Position numbers and translations under genes: made by a program. This document shows positions 42,719-52,816 of a stretch of 64,000 nucleotides of DNA, one piece after another. The stretch lies in assembly GCA_017519885.1 (NCBI GenBank), contig JAFWRO010000018.1, positions 124,001-188,000 on the forward strand. Direction: 5' to 3'. Numbering within the stretch: the first letter of the stretch is position 1; each line of letters opens with the position of its first letter. The stretch is from Liminaster sp017519885 (GTDB lineage: Bacteria; Bacteroidota; Bacteroidia; Bacteroidales; UBA3663). Below the pieces are notes generated by a model. It had not been told where the DNA came from and did not search any database. It saw only the letters and a program-made list of their open reading frames with translations.

Positions 42719-45562
42719 TTAGAACTTAACCGAAGCACCGATCTGGTAGAAGCGGTTCTGGGGAGCAGAGCCTACGTTCATCTCCAAGAGCTCCTTCTCC
42801 TTGGCAATCTTCAGCAGATTGTTGCCATTGGCGAAGAGGCTGATACCCTTGACCACCTTGCTGCCTTCGAACATCGAAGCGGGGAAGTCGTAGGTGATCT
42901 GTACCTTCTGGAGGTTGATCTGGTCGGTATCGTAGAGCCAGTAGTCGGAGGTTACGAAGTTGTTGGCACCGCTGCCGGTGGTGAGGCGAGGATAGGTAGC
43001 CGACGAAGCATTGGTCACCTGACGGGTAGCAGGATCGACGATGGCACGGTCGCGAACGACAGCGCTGTACTTCGAATCGCCATGAATCCACCAATAGGAG
43101 TTGTTCTTGACAGCCTGGCCGCCGAAGCCTCCGGTAGCGAGCACGAAGAGGCTCAGACCCTTATACTTGAGGGTAAGGTTGGCACCGAGGGTGAGTGGTG
43201 AGCCATACCAGCCGCCACGACCCAGGTTCACCTGGTCCTTGTTGTCAATCACACCGTCACCGTTCTGGTCCTTGTAGCGGAGGTCACCGGCCTTGGGGTT
43301 CTCACCGAGTTTCTGCTCGGGAGCACCAGTCACCTCGTCGTCACTCTTGAAGAGGCCGAGACACTCATAGCCCCAGATGGCATCGAGCTGCGTGCCCTGA
43401 CGATACTGATAGGCATCGGCAAACTGCGAGTCGTCGCGCTTGCTGGCCTCGGTGTCGTACCAGGTCATGTTGGCACCCACACCCACCATCCAGTCGTCGG
43501 TGAGCTGCTTCTTGTAGTTGACGTCTACTTCAAAGCCATAACGAAGGTCATCGTTGTAGTTGGTGTAAGGTACAAACGATGCTTCAGGCCAATAGGTCGA
43601 GAAATAGCTTGGATAGAGGTTGTTGGGCACGATGATCAGACCTTCGGTCGTAGTGCGGAAGTAGGATGCTTCGAAGGTAAGCGCCTTCTCGAGTAATGCA
43701 CCTTGCAGGGTCACGCTGAATTCCTTGCGCTTGATGAAGTCGAGATCCTTGTTCGAACCACGCTTTGAGGTGGTAGCCTGCTGTGAATCGCCTACACCCC
43801 AACCCCACCATACGTCGTGGTTGTTGTTGAAGTCAGGAGCATACATGCCATAGTTCTCGACGTCGATATCCTGACTGAGGACGCTGTACGAAGCACTGAG
43901 CTTGAGGTCGTCGAAGATCGAACCTTCGAGGAAGGCCTCACGTGCAATGTTCCAACCGGCGGTGGCACTGTAGCTGTAGCCCTTGCGGTTGCCCTCAGCA
44001 AGCTTGGCGCTGTGGATCAATGCCGAACCGAACTCAGCATAGTACTTGTGTGCATAGTTGTAGGAGGCAAGCAGGCCGGCATTCACGTTGCTGGTCCTGT
44101 GATACTCTCCCGATTGCGACTGCTGATAGCCATTGGCAAGCAGCATGGCGCTCACATTATGCACATCGGCGAAGGTACGGTTGTAGTCGAAATGAGCATT
44201 GAAGTCGATGGTCTGCTTGTAAGTCGAACCTCCTACACCCTGAACACCCGTATGCTGGTCCTTATTCTGCTTTACAAGCGAGGTAATCACCTCCTGGCCA
44301 TTGTAGTTGCCCCACTGTGGAATGTAGATGGCATAGGTGTCGGTGTAGCTGGTCGAATAGGCAGTAGCATAATCGACGGCAAACATCGTCGAGAAGCTCA
44401 GGCCCTTGGTCACACGGTCGAGGTCGAGGTTGATACCGAGCGAGAACTCGAAGTGACGGCTGTTGTACTTGCTTGTACCGGCAGCAAAACCATTGGCAAT
44501 GACGTTGGTGTACTCATCAGCGATGGCGTCGGAAGGAGCTCCGATGAAGCCACCATCGAAGAGGCGGGCAGTACTCATCAGGTCGGACGTAGTAGGATTG
44601 AGTGGATCCAGATAAGACATCGGGATGAAGCCTACCACACGGTTGGGACGGAGCGACTCCGCAGCTTCCCAGAAGTCGGTGTTGGCAGCCGAACGGGCAC
44701 TATAGAAGGTCACATTGGCATCGGCAAAAGCGCTGATCCAGTCGGCCATCTGCATATCGACGTTACCACGTACGTTGAGGCGGTCGGTATAGTCATCCTT
44801 TGTGTTACCGTAGTTCAGGTTGTCGCCCGAACGCATATAACCGATGTTGGTGTAGTAGTGGGTACGCTTGGCACCGCCACGGAACTCAGCAACAACCTCC
44901 GAGCGGCGGTAGGCCTTCTTGACGTAATCGCTCGAATAGAGATTGATGTTGGGATAGCGATAGGGGTTCACACCTGCATAGGTGTTGTAGATAGCCTCAT
45001 CGCTGTACTTCCTGGCATTGCCATCGTTCACGAGGGCCTCATTGTAGAGGGTCATGTATTCGGCAGCACCCAGATACTCGGGGAATGACTTGGCCACGTT
45101 CCAACCAGTGTTGGCACTCACCTTGACCTGCAGATCCTGGTCGTTGCCACGCTTGGTAGTAATCAGGATTACACCCTTGGCAGCACGGCTACCATAGAGA
45201 ACCACGGCCTGGGCGCCCTTCATGAAGGTCACTTGAGCAATTTCGTCGGGCTTTACGTTGTCGGCATCACGGGGCACACCGTCAACGAGCACCAGATAAT
45301 CGGTCTGGCCCCACAGAGAGGCTCCGTTGAAACCAGAGACATAGCCCTGCATATTGTCGAGGCTGTAGGTGTTGTTGTTCTTCGCGGCAAGTTCCTCGTA
45401 GTCGAGCACCGACACACCACCCAACAAATCCTCCTGAGGCACACTGCGGAAGGCGACGTTCACCTTCTGTGCTGCGTCCTCCTCGTCAAGCTCTTGTGCA
45501 AAGCTGACGGTCGAGAGCAACGCTGCAGGCAGCAGCAGGTATTTGAAATATGTTGTATTCAT
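42719..45562 (-). CDS. xusC: SusC-like TonB-dependent importer XusC, short N-terminus
   Basis: A 947-residue outer-membrane barrel with plug. The plug shows DYLVLVDGVPRDADNVKPDE and YGSRAAKGVILITTKRG, and the barrel runs to a C-terminal aromatic end (QIGASVKF). Unlike XusA it lacks the carboxypeptidase-regulatory-like domain: mature sequence starts QELDEEDAAQKVNVAF and enters the plug within about 60 residues. No clear TonB box of the usual form is visible. It forms the second SusC/D pair with xusD and imports xylo-oligosaccharides through TonB energy. Confidence 0.92.
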   Translation of the reverse strand: MNTTYFKYLLLPAALLSTVSFAQELDEEDAAQKVNVAFRSVPQEDLLGGVSVLDYEELAAKNNNTYSLDNMQGYVSGFNGASLWGQTDYLVLVDGVPRDADNVKPDEIAQVTFMKGAQAVVLYGSRAAKGVILITTKRGNDQDLQVKVSANTGWNVAKSFPEYLGAAEYMTLYNEALVNDGNARKYSDEAIYNTYAGVNPYRYPNINLYSSDYVKKAYRRSEVVAEFRGGAKRTHYYTNIGYMRSGDNLNYGNTKDDYTDRLNVRGNVDMQMADWISAFADANVTFYSARSAANTDFWEAAESLRPNRVVGFIPMSYLDPLNPTTSDLMSTARLFDGGFIGAPSDAIADEYTNVIANGFAAGTSKYNSRHFEFSLGINLDLDRVTKGLSFSTMFAVDYATAYSTSYTDTYAIYIPQWGNYNGQEVITSLVKQNKDQHTGVQGVGGSTYKQTIDFNAHFDYNRTFADVHNVSAMLLANGYQQSQSGEYHRTSNVNAGLLASYNYAHKYYAEFGSALIHSAKLAEGNRKGYSYSATAGWNIAREAFLEGSIFDDLKLSASYSVLSQDIDVENYGMYAPDFNNNHDVWWGWGVGDSQQATTSKRGSNKDLDFIKRKEFSVTLQGALLEKALTFEASYFRTTTEGLIIVPNNLYPSYFSTYWPEASFVPYTNYNDDLRYGFEVDVNYKKQLTDDWMVGVGANMTWYDTEASKRDDSQFADAYQYRQGTQLDAIWGYECLGLFKSDDEVTGAPEQKLGENPKAGDLRYKDQNGDGVIDNKDQVNLGRGGWYGSPLTLGANLTLKYKGLSLFVLATGGFGGQAVKNNSYWWIHGDSKYSAVVRDRAIVDPATRQVTNASSATYPRLTTGSGANNFVTSDYWLYDTDQINLQKVQITYDFPASMFEGSKVVKGISLFANGNNLLKIAKEKELLEMNVGSAPQNRFYQIGASVKF

Positions 45563-45614
45563 GCGAATGAATATTTTTTATTAGGAAAAACTTTGTCTTT
45601 CTTTTCTCTATCAT

Positions 45615-47633
45615 TTACCAACCGGGATTCTGCTTGAAATCCTCGTAGAGATAAACTTCGCTGTCGGGGAAGGGGAACCAGTAGTGCTTGGCTGTGAATG
45701 GGCGCTCAACAATGGTCTTGAGGCTCCAACCGCTAACCTCAGCATCACGTGGGTCGTTTTTGCGATACCACTCGTTCTCGACGCTGATGGTAAGGGTATT
45801 GCCGCTGGCGTCCTTGACGGTAATGTTTTCGTTGGGCATGACGCGCGAGAACTCGGCACTCTGCTTCAGGTTGTAGGGAGCCTTGTCGAGCAGGCACCAG
45901 CGCTGCAGGTCGTTCCAGCGGAAGCCTTCGAAGGCAAGTTCGCAGGCACGCTCGCGACGGATGGTCTCCATCAGCGCATTGCCCGACTTCTGGTCGTCAG
46001 CCACCTCGGCACAGCCTACGCGGTTGCGCAGCACGTTGATGGCATCGACAGCAGTGAGGGCGCAGCCTCCAGCAGTGTTCTGACCCGATGCAACCAAGGC
46101 CTCAGCATAGAGCAGGTAGATCTCTGCCAGACGCATGTAGGGCAGATAAGCCTGCAGGCTGAACGACCAACCATAGTAGTTGTCGTACTTGTTGCACTGG
46201 TGAGGAATGAGTTTCTGGCAGAAGTAGCCCGTACGCGAACCCAGGTTGTTGTCACGCATGGTGCCACCCGTCTCGAAGTCGCAGTACTGCTGCTCGCGGA
46301 ACTGGGCATCGTCGCCTTCCTCACCGATGGTAGTGGTCACGAAGCGGAAGCCGTCGAAGATGATGTCATGATAGAAACGTGGGTCACGGTCCTTGAATGG
46401 ATGAGCCGGGTCAAAACCAGACTGCGGATCATCAAGGGCACGTCCGTTTGCCATACCGTAGGCATAGTTCACATAGTTGGCCGTAGGCATGTGGATGATC
46501 TTGTCGTGCTCAACCAGTGAGTTGATCTTCGAACCCCAAAGCTTGGCAAAGTTCCAGTTGGTACCATTGCCCTCATGGCCAGGACCACGGAAGACGCACT
46601 CTGTCGAGCCGGGCTGCATCCAGTTCTGGCTGACGGTATAGAAAATTTCGTGGTAGTTGTTGTCCGAAGAAGTGGTCTCGACATGATTGTAGATGTCGCT
46701 ATAGTCAAACTTCACGAGCGCGTATGGACTCTTGGAGTCGTTGGCAGCAACCAATGCCTTGCCCAGATACTCGGCAGCCTTGGCAGCAGTAGCCTGATTA
46801 TAGGCGTAAGTGTTCGACGAACCTGGCTGTGGAGCGATGGCATCGGGATCACCATTGGTGAGTGGAGATGCAGCCCAAAGCAGTGCCTTGCCGGCGTATG
46901 CCAAAGCAGCAGCACGAGTAACGCGCACCTGATTGTGTCCCGAATTGGCCTTGCCTGGAGCAGTCTCTTCCCAACTGATGGGGAGCAGCTCAGCAGCCTT
47001 GGCAAAGTCGGCAGCAATGCGTTCGCAGCATTCGCGGTAAGAGAGACGCGGCTCAGTCAAAGCCTGACCGCCGTCGAGCACCTTGTCGATATAGGGAAGA
47101 CCGCCCAGATACTGCACCAGCTCCTCGTGCCACCATGCACGGAAGAAGTAGAGCTGACCCTCGATGAGGTTACGCTCCTCCTGTGTGGCACTGGTCATCA
47201 GTGCGAGGTTCTCAAGACCCAGGTTACATTTGCGGATGCAATAGAAGGCATGTCCCCAAATACGATGGCTGAACTTGTCATCAGTGGTAGAGTTGACATC
47301 ACGGCCTCCGAAGTAGGTCTGCGCATTGCCATACCAGTTCTTCAGGTTGCCCAGGTCCATCTGGTGGCTGAAGTGCGAATCGCCTTCGCCCGAATTCATA
47401 ATCTCGTCTTCACCCCAGTTGAAAGTCGTACACCAGAAGCAGCTCTCCTTGTCGGGGATGCAGTTGTAGATCTCCTCGACATATCCCTGGAAGTTGGTGA
47501 AGTTCTGGAAGGCGACTTCCGACGAAACCTCCGAGCTGGGCTCCTTGTCGAGGTAGTCGGTGCATGAACTGCCCATAACGGTCAGAGCACCCATCGCCGT
47601 TCCCAATAATATATTATATAATGTATGTCTCAT
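45615..47633 (-). CDS. xusB: SusD-like outer-membrane sugar-binding lipoprotein XusB
   Basis: A 672-residue SusD/RagB lipoprotein (TVMGSSCTDYLDKEPSSEVS). The helical N-terminal region includes RKCNLGLENLALM and EGQLYFFRAWWHEELVQYLG; the C-terminal region includes RLAEIYLLYAEALVASGQN, RERACELAFEGFRWNDLQRW and the closing YLYEDFKQNPGW. Larger than XusD. It pairs with XusA, whose gene ends 44 bp upstream, as xylan oligosaccharide receptor at the surface. Confidence 0.93.
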   Translation of the reverse strand: MRHTLYNILLGTAMGALTVMGSSCTDYLDKEPSSEVSSEVAFQNFTNFQGYVEEIYNCIPDKESCFWCTTFNWGEDEIMNSGEGDSHFSHQMDLGNLKNWYGNAQTYFGGRDVNSTTDDKFSHRIWGHAFYCIRKCNLGLENLALMTSATQEERNLIEGQLYFFRAWWHEELVQYLGGLPYIDKVLDGGQALTEPRLSYRECCERIAADFAKAAELLPISWEETAPGKANSGHNQVRVTRAAALAYAGKALLWAASPLTNGDPDAIAPQPGSSNTYAYNQATAAKAAEYLGKALVAANDSKSPYALVKFDYSDIYNHVETTSSDNNYHEIFYTVSQNWMQPGSTECVFRGPGHEGNGTNWNFAKLWGSKINSLVEHDKIIHMPTANYVNYAYGMANGRALDDPQSGFDPAHPFKDRDPRFYHDIIFDGFRFVTTTIGEEGDDAQFREQQYCDFETGGTMRDNNLGSRTGYFCQKLIPHQCNKYDNYYGWSFSLQAYLPYMRLAEIYLLYAEALVASGQNTAGGCALTAVDAINVLRNRVGCAEVADDQKSGNALMETIRRERACELAFEGFRWNDLQRWCLLDKAPYNLKQSAEFSRVMPNENITVKDASGNTLTISVENEWYRKNDPRDAEVSGWSLKTIVERPFTAKHYWFPFPDSEVYLYEDFKQNPGW

Positions 47634-47677
47634 ATTGATGAATCGTCTTTAAGAGTTTCAATTCGTTTTGTCAAGGA

Positions 47678-50600
47678 TTAGAGACTGAACTTAAGACCGA
47701 AGTTGATACGCTTCACGGTAGGATAGGCACCGCCACCGCCACTGTATGCACCGTTGGTCTCACGGTCGTCAGGCATGTTGGTGTACATCCAGAGGTTGTT
47801 GCCGCTGACGAAAAGCTTCAGGCTTGAGATGCCGAGATGACGGATCCAGTCCTTCTTGCTCCAGGTGTAAGCTATCTCGACGTTCTTCAGACGCACGTAC
47901 GAACCGTCGTACAACATCTGAGTGCCATAATAATAGGTAGGAGATGTGTTCAGACGAGGAGTAACCACAGCGGCGCCATTGCCGGCTTCACTCCACCAGC
48001 TGCCCTGGTCGTAGACTGTATTCAGCTTGCTGCCAAACGAAGTGAGGTTCACGTCACGGGTCACATTGCTTACGCCATAGAACTGCACGAAGCACGAGAA
48101 GCCCTTCCATTCGTAACCGATGGTGGCATTGTAGGTGTTCTCGGGGATGCCAGTGAAGGCGTATGGAACGGTATCATCGTTCGAAATCTGGCCGTCGCCA
48201 TTGAAATCGACCACCTGATAGTCTCCGACGAGTTTCTGTCCGTCCGACGAATCGTGCTTGGGTGAACCATAAAGCTCATCTTGCGTGTTAAGGTAGTCAC
48301 CATTGAGCACGGCGTGCTGCTGGCCGATGGCATAGCCCTCCTGCTTGCGATAGCTCGGCAGAAGCTCGGCATCCTCACGATAGTTGATCTTGCTGGCTGC
48401 ATGGGTCATGCTGAAATTACCCCATACGCGGTGTCCGCCTGTGAAGGTGTGGTTCACGCGAAGTTCCAGTTCGTAACCCTTGGTGGTAGCCTTGCCCAAG
48501 TTGGCGGTAGGAGGATTTTGTCCAAAGTAGGCTGGTACCGAACGTGTACCCGCACCAAGGACGATATCACTACGCTTATCCTGGAAGAATTCGAGCGAGC
48601 CGGCCAGCATGCCACTGAGGAACGAGTAATCGACACCGACATTGAACTTGCGAACAACTTCCCAATGGATATCAGTATTGCCTACCTGCGATTCGCGATA
48701 GAACTTGTAGTTGCTCTTGCCATCACTATTGTCCATGCGGGCTGCGTTGTCGGAAAGATATGCCCACTGGGTAAGGTAGAGGAAGCGCTGCATGTTGCTG
48801 CCGAAGCGTCCATAGGAGTCGTCACCGATCTCACCGTAGGAGGCACGGACCTTCAGCATGTCGATGAGCTGCTTGCCGAAGACCTTGACATCCGTGACGG
48901 ACTTCATCCAAGGTTCATTGGATATTGTCCAGCCCAAGGCACCCGAATTGAAGAATCCGAAACGGTTTTCGGGGCCATACTGCTCCGAACCATTGTAGGC
49001 ACCATTATACTCGGCAAGATAACGATCGGCATAATTATACGTCACGCGGAATACCCAGTCCTCACGGTAGCTGGGAATCATCAGTCCAGAGGCACCCTCG
49101 TTGCGGGTGAACACGCCCATCGCACTGAGGTCGTGACGACCGAACTTGCGTGCCCAGTTGAGCTGCAACTGATAGTAGAGATTACGATAGGTGTTCCAGT
49201 CTTGAACACTACCATTGTTGTTGGTCCAGGTCACAGTGGTCACTTCGTCAAAGTGGTTGGCAGCATCGTAACTGTTCTTATACTGGACGATGCCCGTCTC
49301 AGGGTCAATCCACTTGTTACGCGATGCCGACTTATAGAGGTCGTTGATGCCTCGGCCGGATTCACGGAAGGAGTTGTCCCACGATACAAGGCCGCGGAAG
49401 CTCAGGCCCTTGGTGATGAACGAGAGATCCTGCTCGAGAGTGAAGTCGGTATAGATACGTGTGGTGGTCGATTTGTTGGTACCACCGAGAGTCACAGCCT
49501 CGATGGAGTTCGAAACGTTCGAAACGAGAGGATAGAAGCCCCACGAACCATCGGCATACTGTGGAATGAATACGTCAGGAGCAATGTTGTAGGCACCTGC
49601 CCAGCGCTGCTGCAACTGCCAGGTGTCGTTAGCATCGGCATATTGTGCATAGGAGAATGGAGCCTCCGATACGCAGTACGAACCCGAGAGACCCACCTTG
49701 AAGGTAGTGGTCTTGGTAAGCTTGAAGTCAAGGTTCGAACGCACGGTCAGCTTGTTGTAACCGAAGCCGGCCTTGTAACCACGACCTGAGTCATAGGTCT
49801 TGTAGAGGTCACCTTCGTTCACGAAATCGACGGCAGCGAAATACTTGACATCCTTCGTACCACCGCTCACGTTGACGGCAGCGTTGTACGACATGGTGTA
49901 GTCCTTGAACATGGCTTTCTGCCAATCGACGTTCGGATAACGCTCCTGCTGCTCGATAGTGGTCTGGTTGCGATAGTTGCTGATGAAGTCCATCGAATGA
50001 ACGTCTGCCCAAGAGTCAGGGTTAAGGTTCAATTCGTGCTCAGCAGCCATGTTGCGAGCCATCAGGGCATCGTACGAATCATACTTGCCAGGGAGCTTTG
50101 AAGGAATCTTCATGATGGCATTGGCGCTCACGTTGATCTGTGGACGCCCCTCCTGACCACGTTTCGTGGTGACAAGGATCACACCGTTGGCACCCTTCAC
50201 ACCATAGACGGCGGTTGCCGAGGCGTCCTTCAGTACGGAGATGTTCTCTACCGAACCCATATCAACCGACGAAAGGGGACGCTCGATACCATCCACGAGG
50301 ACGAGTGGTGCAGAGTTGTTCCAGGTTGAGGAGCCACGGATTACGATCTGTGGTTCTTCCTCACCGGGCATACCATCCGACTGGTTGGTGATGACGCCTG
50401 GTAGGTTACCGGTCAGGGCCTGTCCGACGTTCGAGATACCGGCGGCGCGTTCCAGCGTCTTGCCCGATGTTTGCGTAATGGCACCTACTACTGATGCCTT
50501 CTTCTGCTGGCCGTAGCCCACTACAATCACCTCCTCGAGTTGGGCTTTGTCCTCCTCGAGCACGACGTGCAGTGTCTTACCAACAGTAGCCTTCACCTCC

Positions 50601-50866
50601 TGGGTAGTCATACCTACGTATGAAATCACCAGGGTCGATTCCCTACTTGGCAACTTGAGTGAGAAGTTGCCGTCAAGGTCGGTAATTGTGCCTTGTGTCT
50701 TGTCAGACTTCAAGACTACCGATGCTCCAATGACGGTCTCGCCATTGGTGTCCACGACCACGCCCTTTACTGTACCTGTCTGCGCCCATGCCGTATTAAG
50801 GCATAGACACAAGAAAGCGACCAGCACGGTCAGTAGCCGTTGTTGCTTGTGCATTGCTTTTCTCAT
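47678..50866 (-). CDS. xusA: SusC-like TonB-dependent importer XusA
   Basis: A 1062-residue outer-membrane importer of full length. The signal peptide ends LNTAWAQTG. A carboxypeptidase-regulatory-like domain (GVVVDTNGETVIGASVVLKS, ITDLDGNFSLKLPSR) is followed by EEVIVVGYGQQKKASVVGAI at the TonB box/plug boundary, then the plug (APLVLVDGIERPLSSVD, YGVKGANGVILVTTKRGQ) and the barrel ending RINFGLKFSL. It works with XusB to import long xylo-oligosaccharides. The start at 50866 (MRKAMHKQQR) is favoured; the upstream in-frame ATG would overlap the GH43 gene. 37 bp after GH43. Confidence 0.94.
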   Translation of the reverse strand: MRKAMHKQQRLLTVLVAFLCLCLNTAWAQTGTVKGVVVDTNGETVIGASVVLKSDKTQGTITDLDGNFSLKLPSRESTLVISYVGMTTQEVKATVGKTLHVVLEEDKAQLEEVIVVGYGQQKKASVVGAITQTSGKTLERAAGISNVGQALTGNLPGVITNQSDGMPGEEEPQIVIRGSSTWNNSAPLVLVDGIERPLSSVDMGSVENISVLKDASATAVYGVKGANGVILVTTKRGQEGRPQINVSANAIMKIPSKLPGKYDSYDALMARNMAAEHELNLNPDSWADVHSMDFISNYRNQTTIEQQERYPNVDWQKAMFKDYTMSYNAAVNVSGGTKDVKYFAAVDFVNEGDLYKTYDSGRGYKAGFGYNKLTVRSNLDFKLTKTTTFKVGLSGSYCVSEAPFSYAQYADANDTWQLQQRWAGAYNIAPDVFIPQYADGSWGFYPLVSNVSNSIEAVTLGGTNKSTTTRIYTDFTLEQDLSFITKGLSFRGLVSWDNSFRESGRGINDLYKSASRNKWIDPETGIVQYKNSYDAANHFDEVTTVTWTNNNGSVQDWNTYRNLYYQLQLNWARKFGRHDLSAMGVFTRNEGASGLMIPSYREDWVFRVTYNYADRYLAEYNGAYNGSEQYGPENRFGFFNSGALGWTISNEPWMKSVTDVKVFGKQLIDMLKVRASYGEIGDDSYGRFGSNMQRFLYLTQWAYLSDNAARMDNSDGKSNYKFYRESQVGNTDIHWEVVRKFNVGVDYSFLSGMLAGSLEFFQDKRSDIVLGAGTRSVPAYFGQNPPTANLGKATTKGYELELRVNHTFTGGHRVWGNFSMTHAASKINYREDAELLPSYRKQEGYAIGQQHAVLNGDYLNTQDELYGSPKHDSSDGQKLVGDYQVVDFNGDGQISNDDTVPYAFTGIPENTYNATIGYEWKGFSCFVQFYGVSNVTRDVNLTSFGSKLNTVYDQGSWWSEAGNGAAVVTPRLNTSPTYYYGTQMLYDGSYVRLKNVEIAYTWSKKDWIRHLGISSLKLFVSGNNLWMYTNMPDDRETNGAYSGGGGAYPTVKRINFGLKFSL

Positions 50867-50903
50867 TGGTTTGTTAATATTAATGTATATGTAAAAAAGT
50901 TTT

Positions 50904-52631
50904 TTACTTCTTTGCAAAAAGTCCGATCATCGTGCCCGTGAATCCGCCGGCATCACGTGTCGAAAGGAATGCAGTGGGCTGAGCTTCGCCGATCTTCTTC
51001 CAATCCTTTCCGCGATTGAGGCTGTAACTGAAGGTGAACTGTAGGCCGTCGCTCTCGACACGCAGTTCCGCCTCACCCTGCTGGAGGGGCTGCTCGTCCA
51101 GGACTGCACATCCCTCGGGAGTCATCTTCAGGAGTTGAAGTTTGCCTTGGGTGGCACAGAGTTTCAGGTAATGCGTCTCGTCCTTGAAGAGTGTCAAGCC
51201 TGCCTGGCTCGTTTCACTGCCTGCCACATATTGCATGCGCGTCTGACACGTATAACGATGATGTTGCGGGCGCACGAAGACTGCACTTGGCGTATCCTTG
51301 TCGCTCAGGTCGATGCTGTCTTCCTTCAAGGTCAGCCAACCCGGACGCTTCGTGAGCGAATACTTGTCGGTGCCGCTCGTACGAAGGGTCATGAACTGCA
51401 GGGGAAGTTGCTCGGCATCGAAGTCAAACTGCATGCCGAAGTTTCCGTTGCCTACCCAGTTGTCGCCTCCTTCACGGTGCTCGGGCTTTACGCCCTCACG
51501 ACGAATGGTGCGGCTCACGATCTCGTTGTTGTTGCAGATCAGGGGCCAACCGTCGTTGGTCCACATCACGGGCAACATGAATGTCTCGCGGCCCAGGTTC
51601 TCGAAGTTGTCCTTCACGGGGCGGCAAGCCAGGAACACGGCCCACCAGTCACCTTCCTGTGCCTGCACCAGGTCGGCATGGCCTGCACAGGTGATCGGAT
51701 CGGGACGATTGTTGTCGAGTGTGCGCTGCGTCAGGATAGGATTGCCCTTGTATGCCTCGTAGGGTCCCCACACCGACTTCGAGCGGTAGATGACCTCCGA
51801 ATGCCAGTCACCCGTTCCGCCCTCGGCTGTCATCAGGTAATAATAGCCGTTGATCTTGTAGATATGCGGGCCTTCGCACCAGATGGGCTTCTCCTCGGGT
51901 CGGCAGCCCTTGTTGATGAGGATGCGACGCTCGCCCACCATCTGGTCGGTGGCCAGGTCAAGTTCCTGAAGGCGCACGGTGCGATGTCCGGGATATTCGG
52001 GCTTGTCGTTGGGTGCATCGTCGTTGTTCACCACGTAAGCCTTGCCATCGTCGTCAATGAAGATCGAAGGGTCGATGCCGCGAACCGAATGCACATAGAT
52101 AGGGTCACTCCACGGACCAGCGGGATCCTGCGTCTTCACATAGAAGTTGCCGGCTCCCACATTGGTGGTGATCATGTAGTAGGTTCCCGTCTTGGGATTG
52201 TAGCTCAGTCCCGGTGCAAAGATGCCACCGCTCACATGCTGGCCAACCATGTTCACCAGTTGCGACTCACGGCTCAGCACGTGTCCGATCTGACGCCAGT
52301 TCACCAGGTCACGGCTGTGGAAGATGGGCACACCAGGGAAGTAGGTGAAGGTCGAGGTGACCAGGTAATAGTCACCCTTGCCATTCGAACAGATGGCAGG
52401 ATCTGAGAAGAATCCAGGGAGGATAGGATTGTAGAATTCCGATTCTCCAGCAAGAGGATGCTCGGCATAGTAGCTGTCATTGCCGACATAGGTCAAGTCG
52501 TCGAACATCGCCTCTCCAGTAGGTTCCGTAGGCATAGGGTCCTTCGGGGCAGTGCAACTCGCCCCAAGACATACCAATGCTATGACAGCCGCAGCGGCCG
52601 CCATGTTCATTCGTTTCCGTTGACTTTTCAT
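50904..52631 (-). CDS. GH43 lipoprotein, beta-xylosidase/arabinofuranosidase type
   Basis: A 575-residue lipoprotein (ALVCLGASCTAPKD). The GH43 propeller spans about residues 65-360: GFFSDPAICSNGKGDYYL with the base, RGIDPSIFIDDDGKAYVV, and IWCEGPHIYKINGYYYLM with the acid glutamate. The C-terminal sandwich (about 370-575) is the GH43_C2/CBM91-like domain of beta-xylosidases (FDFDAEQLPLQFMTLRTSG, RYTCQTRMQYVAG). It is the first gene of the xylan operon, right behind the promoter at 52665-52696. Two further ATGs (52640, 52610) are possible starts. Likely releases xylose or arabinose from imported or surface oligosaccharides. Confidence 0.9.
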   Translation of the reverse strand: MKSQRKRMNMAAAAAVIALVCLGASCTAPKDPMPTEPTGEAMFDDLTYVGNDSYYAEHPLAGESEFYNPILPGFFSDPAICSNGKGDYYLVTSTFTYFPGVPIFHSRDLVNWRQIGHVLSRESQLVNMVGQHVSGGIFAPGLSYNPKTGTYYMITTNVGAGNFYVKTQDPAGPWSDPIYVHSVRGIDPSIFIDDDGKAYVVNNDDAPNDKPEYPGHRTVRLQELDLATDQMVGERRILINKGCRPEEKPIWCEGPHIYKINGYYYLMTAEGGTGDWHSEVIYRSKSVWGPYEAYKGNPILTQRTLDNNRPDPITCAGHADLVQAQEGDWWAVFLACRPVKDNFENLGRETFMLPVMWTNDGWPLICNNNEIVSRTIRREGVKPEHREGGDNWVGNGNFGMQFDFDAEQLPLQFMTLRTSGTDKYSLTKRPGWLTLKEDSIDLSDKDTPSAVFVRPQHHRYTCQTRMQYVAGSETSQAGLTLFKDETHYLKLCATQGKLQLLKMTPEGCAVLDEQPLQQGEAELRVESDGLQFTFSYSLNRGKDWKKIGEAQPTAFLSTRDAGGFTGTMIGLFAKK

Positions 52632-52664
52632 AGAATTCATGTATAATTTGGCTTTTTAGCGGCG

Positions 52665-52696
52665 CAAAGGTACATATTTCCCACGAACTGGCCAAA
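52665..52696 (-). promoter_or_regulatory. Promoter of the xylan operon
   Basis: Minus strand TTTG (52696-52693), 20-bp spacer, TACCTTTG (52672-52665), 34 bp before the first GH43 ATG. All later gaps in the operon are short and lack a promoter of this form, so it probably drives about 27 kb. Confidence 0.75.
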
Positions 52697-52783
52697 AAAA
52701 ACCTTATCACTGACACCCACACGTGTTACACACGCAAAAATTAGGTTAAATGATACAAATTATATTGTTTTTGTAACGTTTTT
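52697..52783. promoter_or_regulatory. Candidate operator between the divergent xylan promoters
   Basis: The 87 bp between the two promoters carries CACCCACACGTGTTACACACG with the palindrome ACACGTGT at 52719-52726, then AT-rich sequence. Bound by the AraC domain of the hybrid regulator is a reasonable guess, since activator sites in such loci lie just upstream of the susC-type promoter. Confidence 0.4.
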
Positions 52784-52816
52784 TTTGGAATTTTCACAAA
52801 AAAATCCATATATTTG
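52784..52816 (+). promoter_or_regulatory. Promoter of the xylan hybrid regulator
   Basis: TTTG (52784-52787), 21-bp spacer, TATATTTG (52809-52816), 31 bp before the ATG. Confidence 0.65.

Noticed and set aside
25732..52696. The xylan locus as a wholly undescribed system
   Set aside because: Its core order matches the known xus loci of Prevotella and Bacteroides; only some enzymes in it look unusual.
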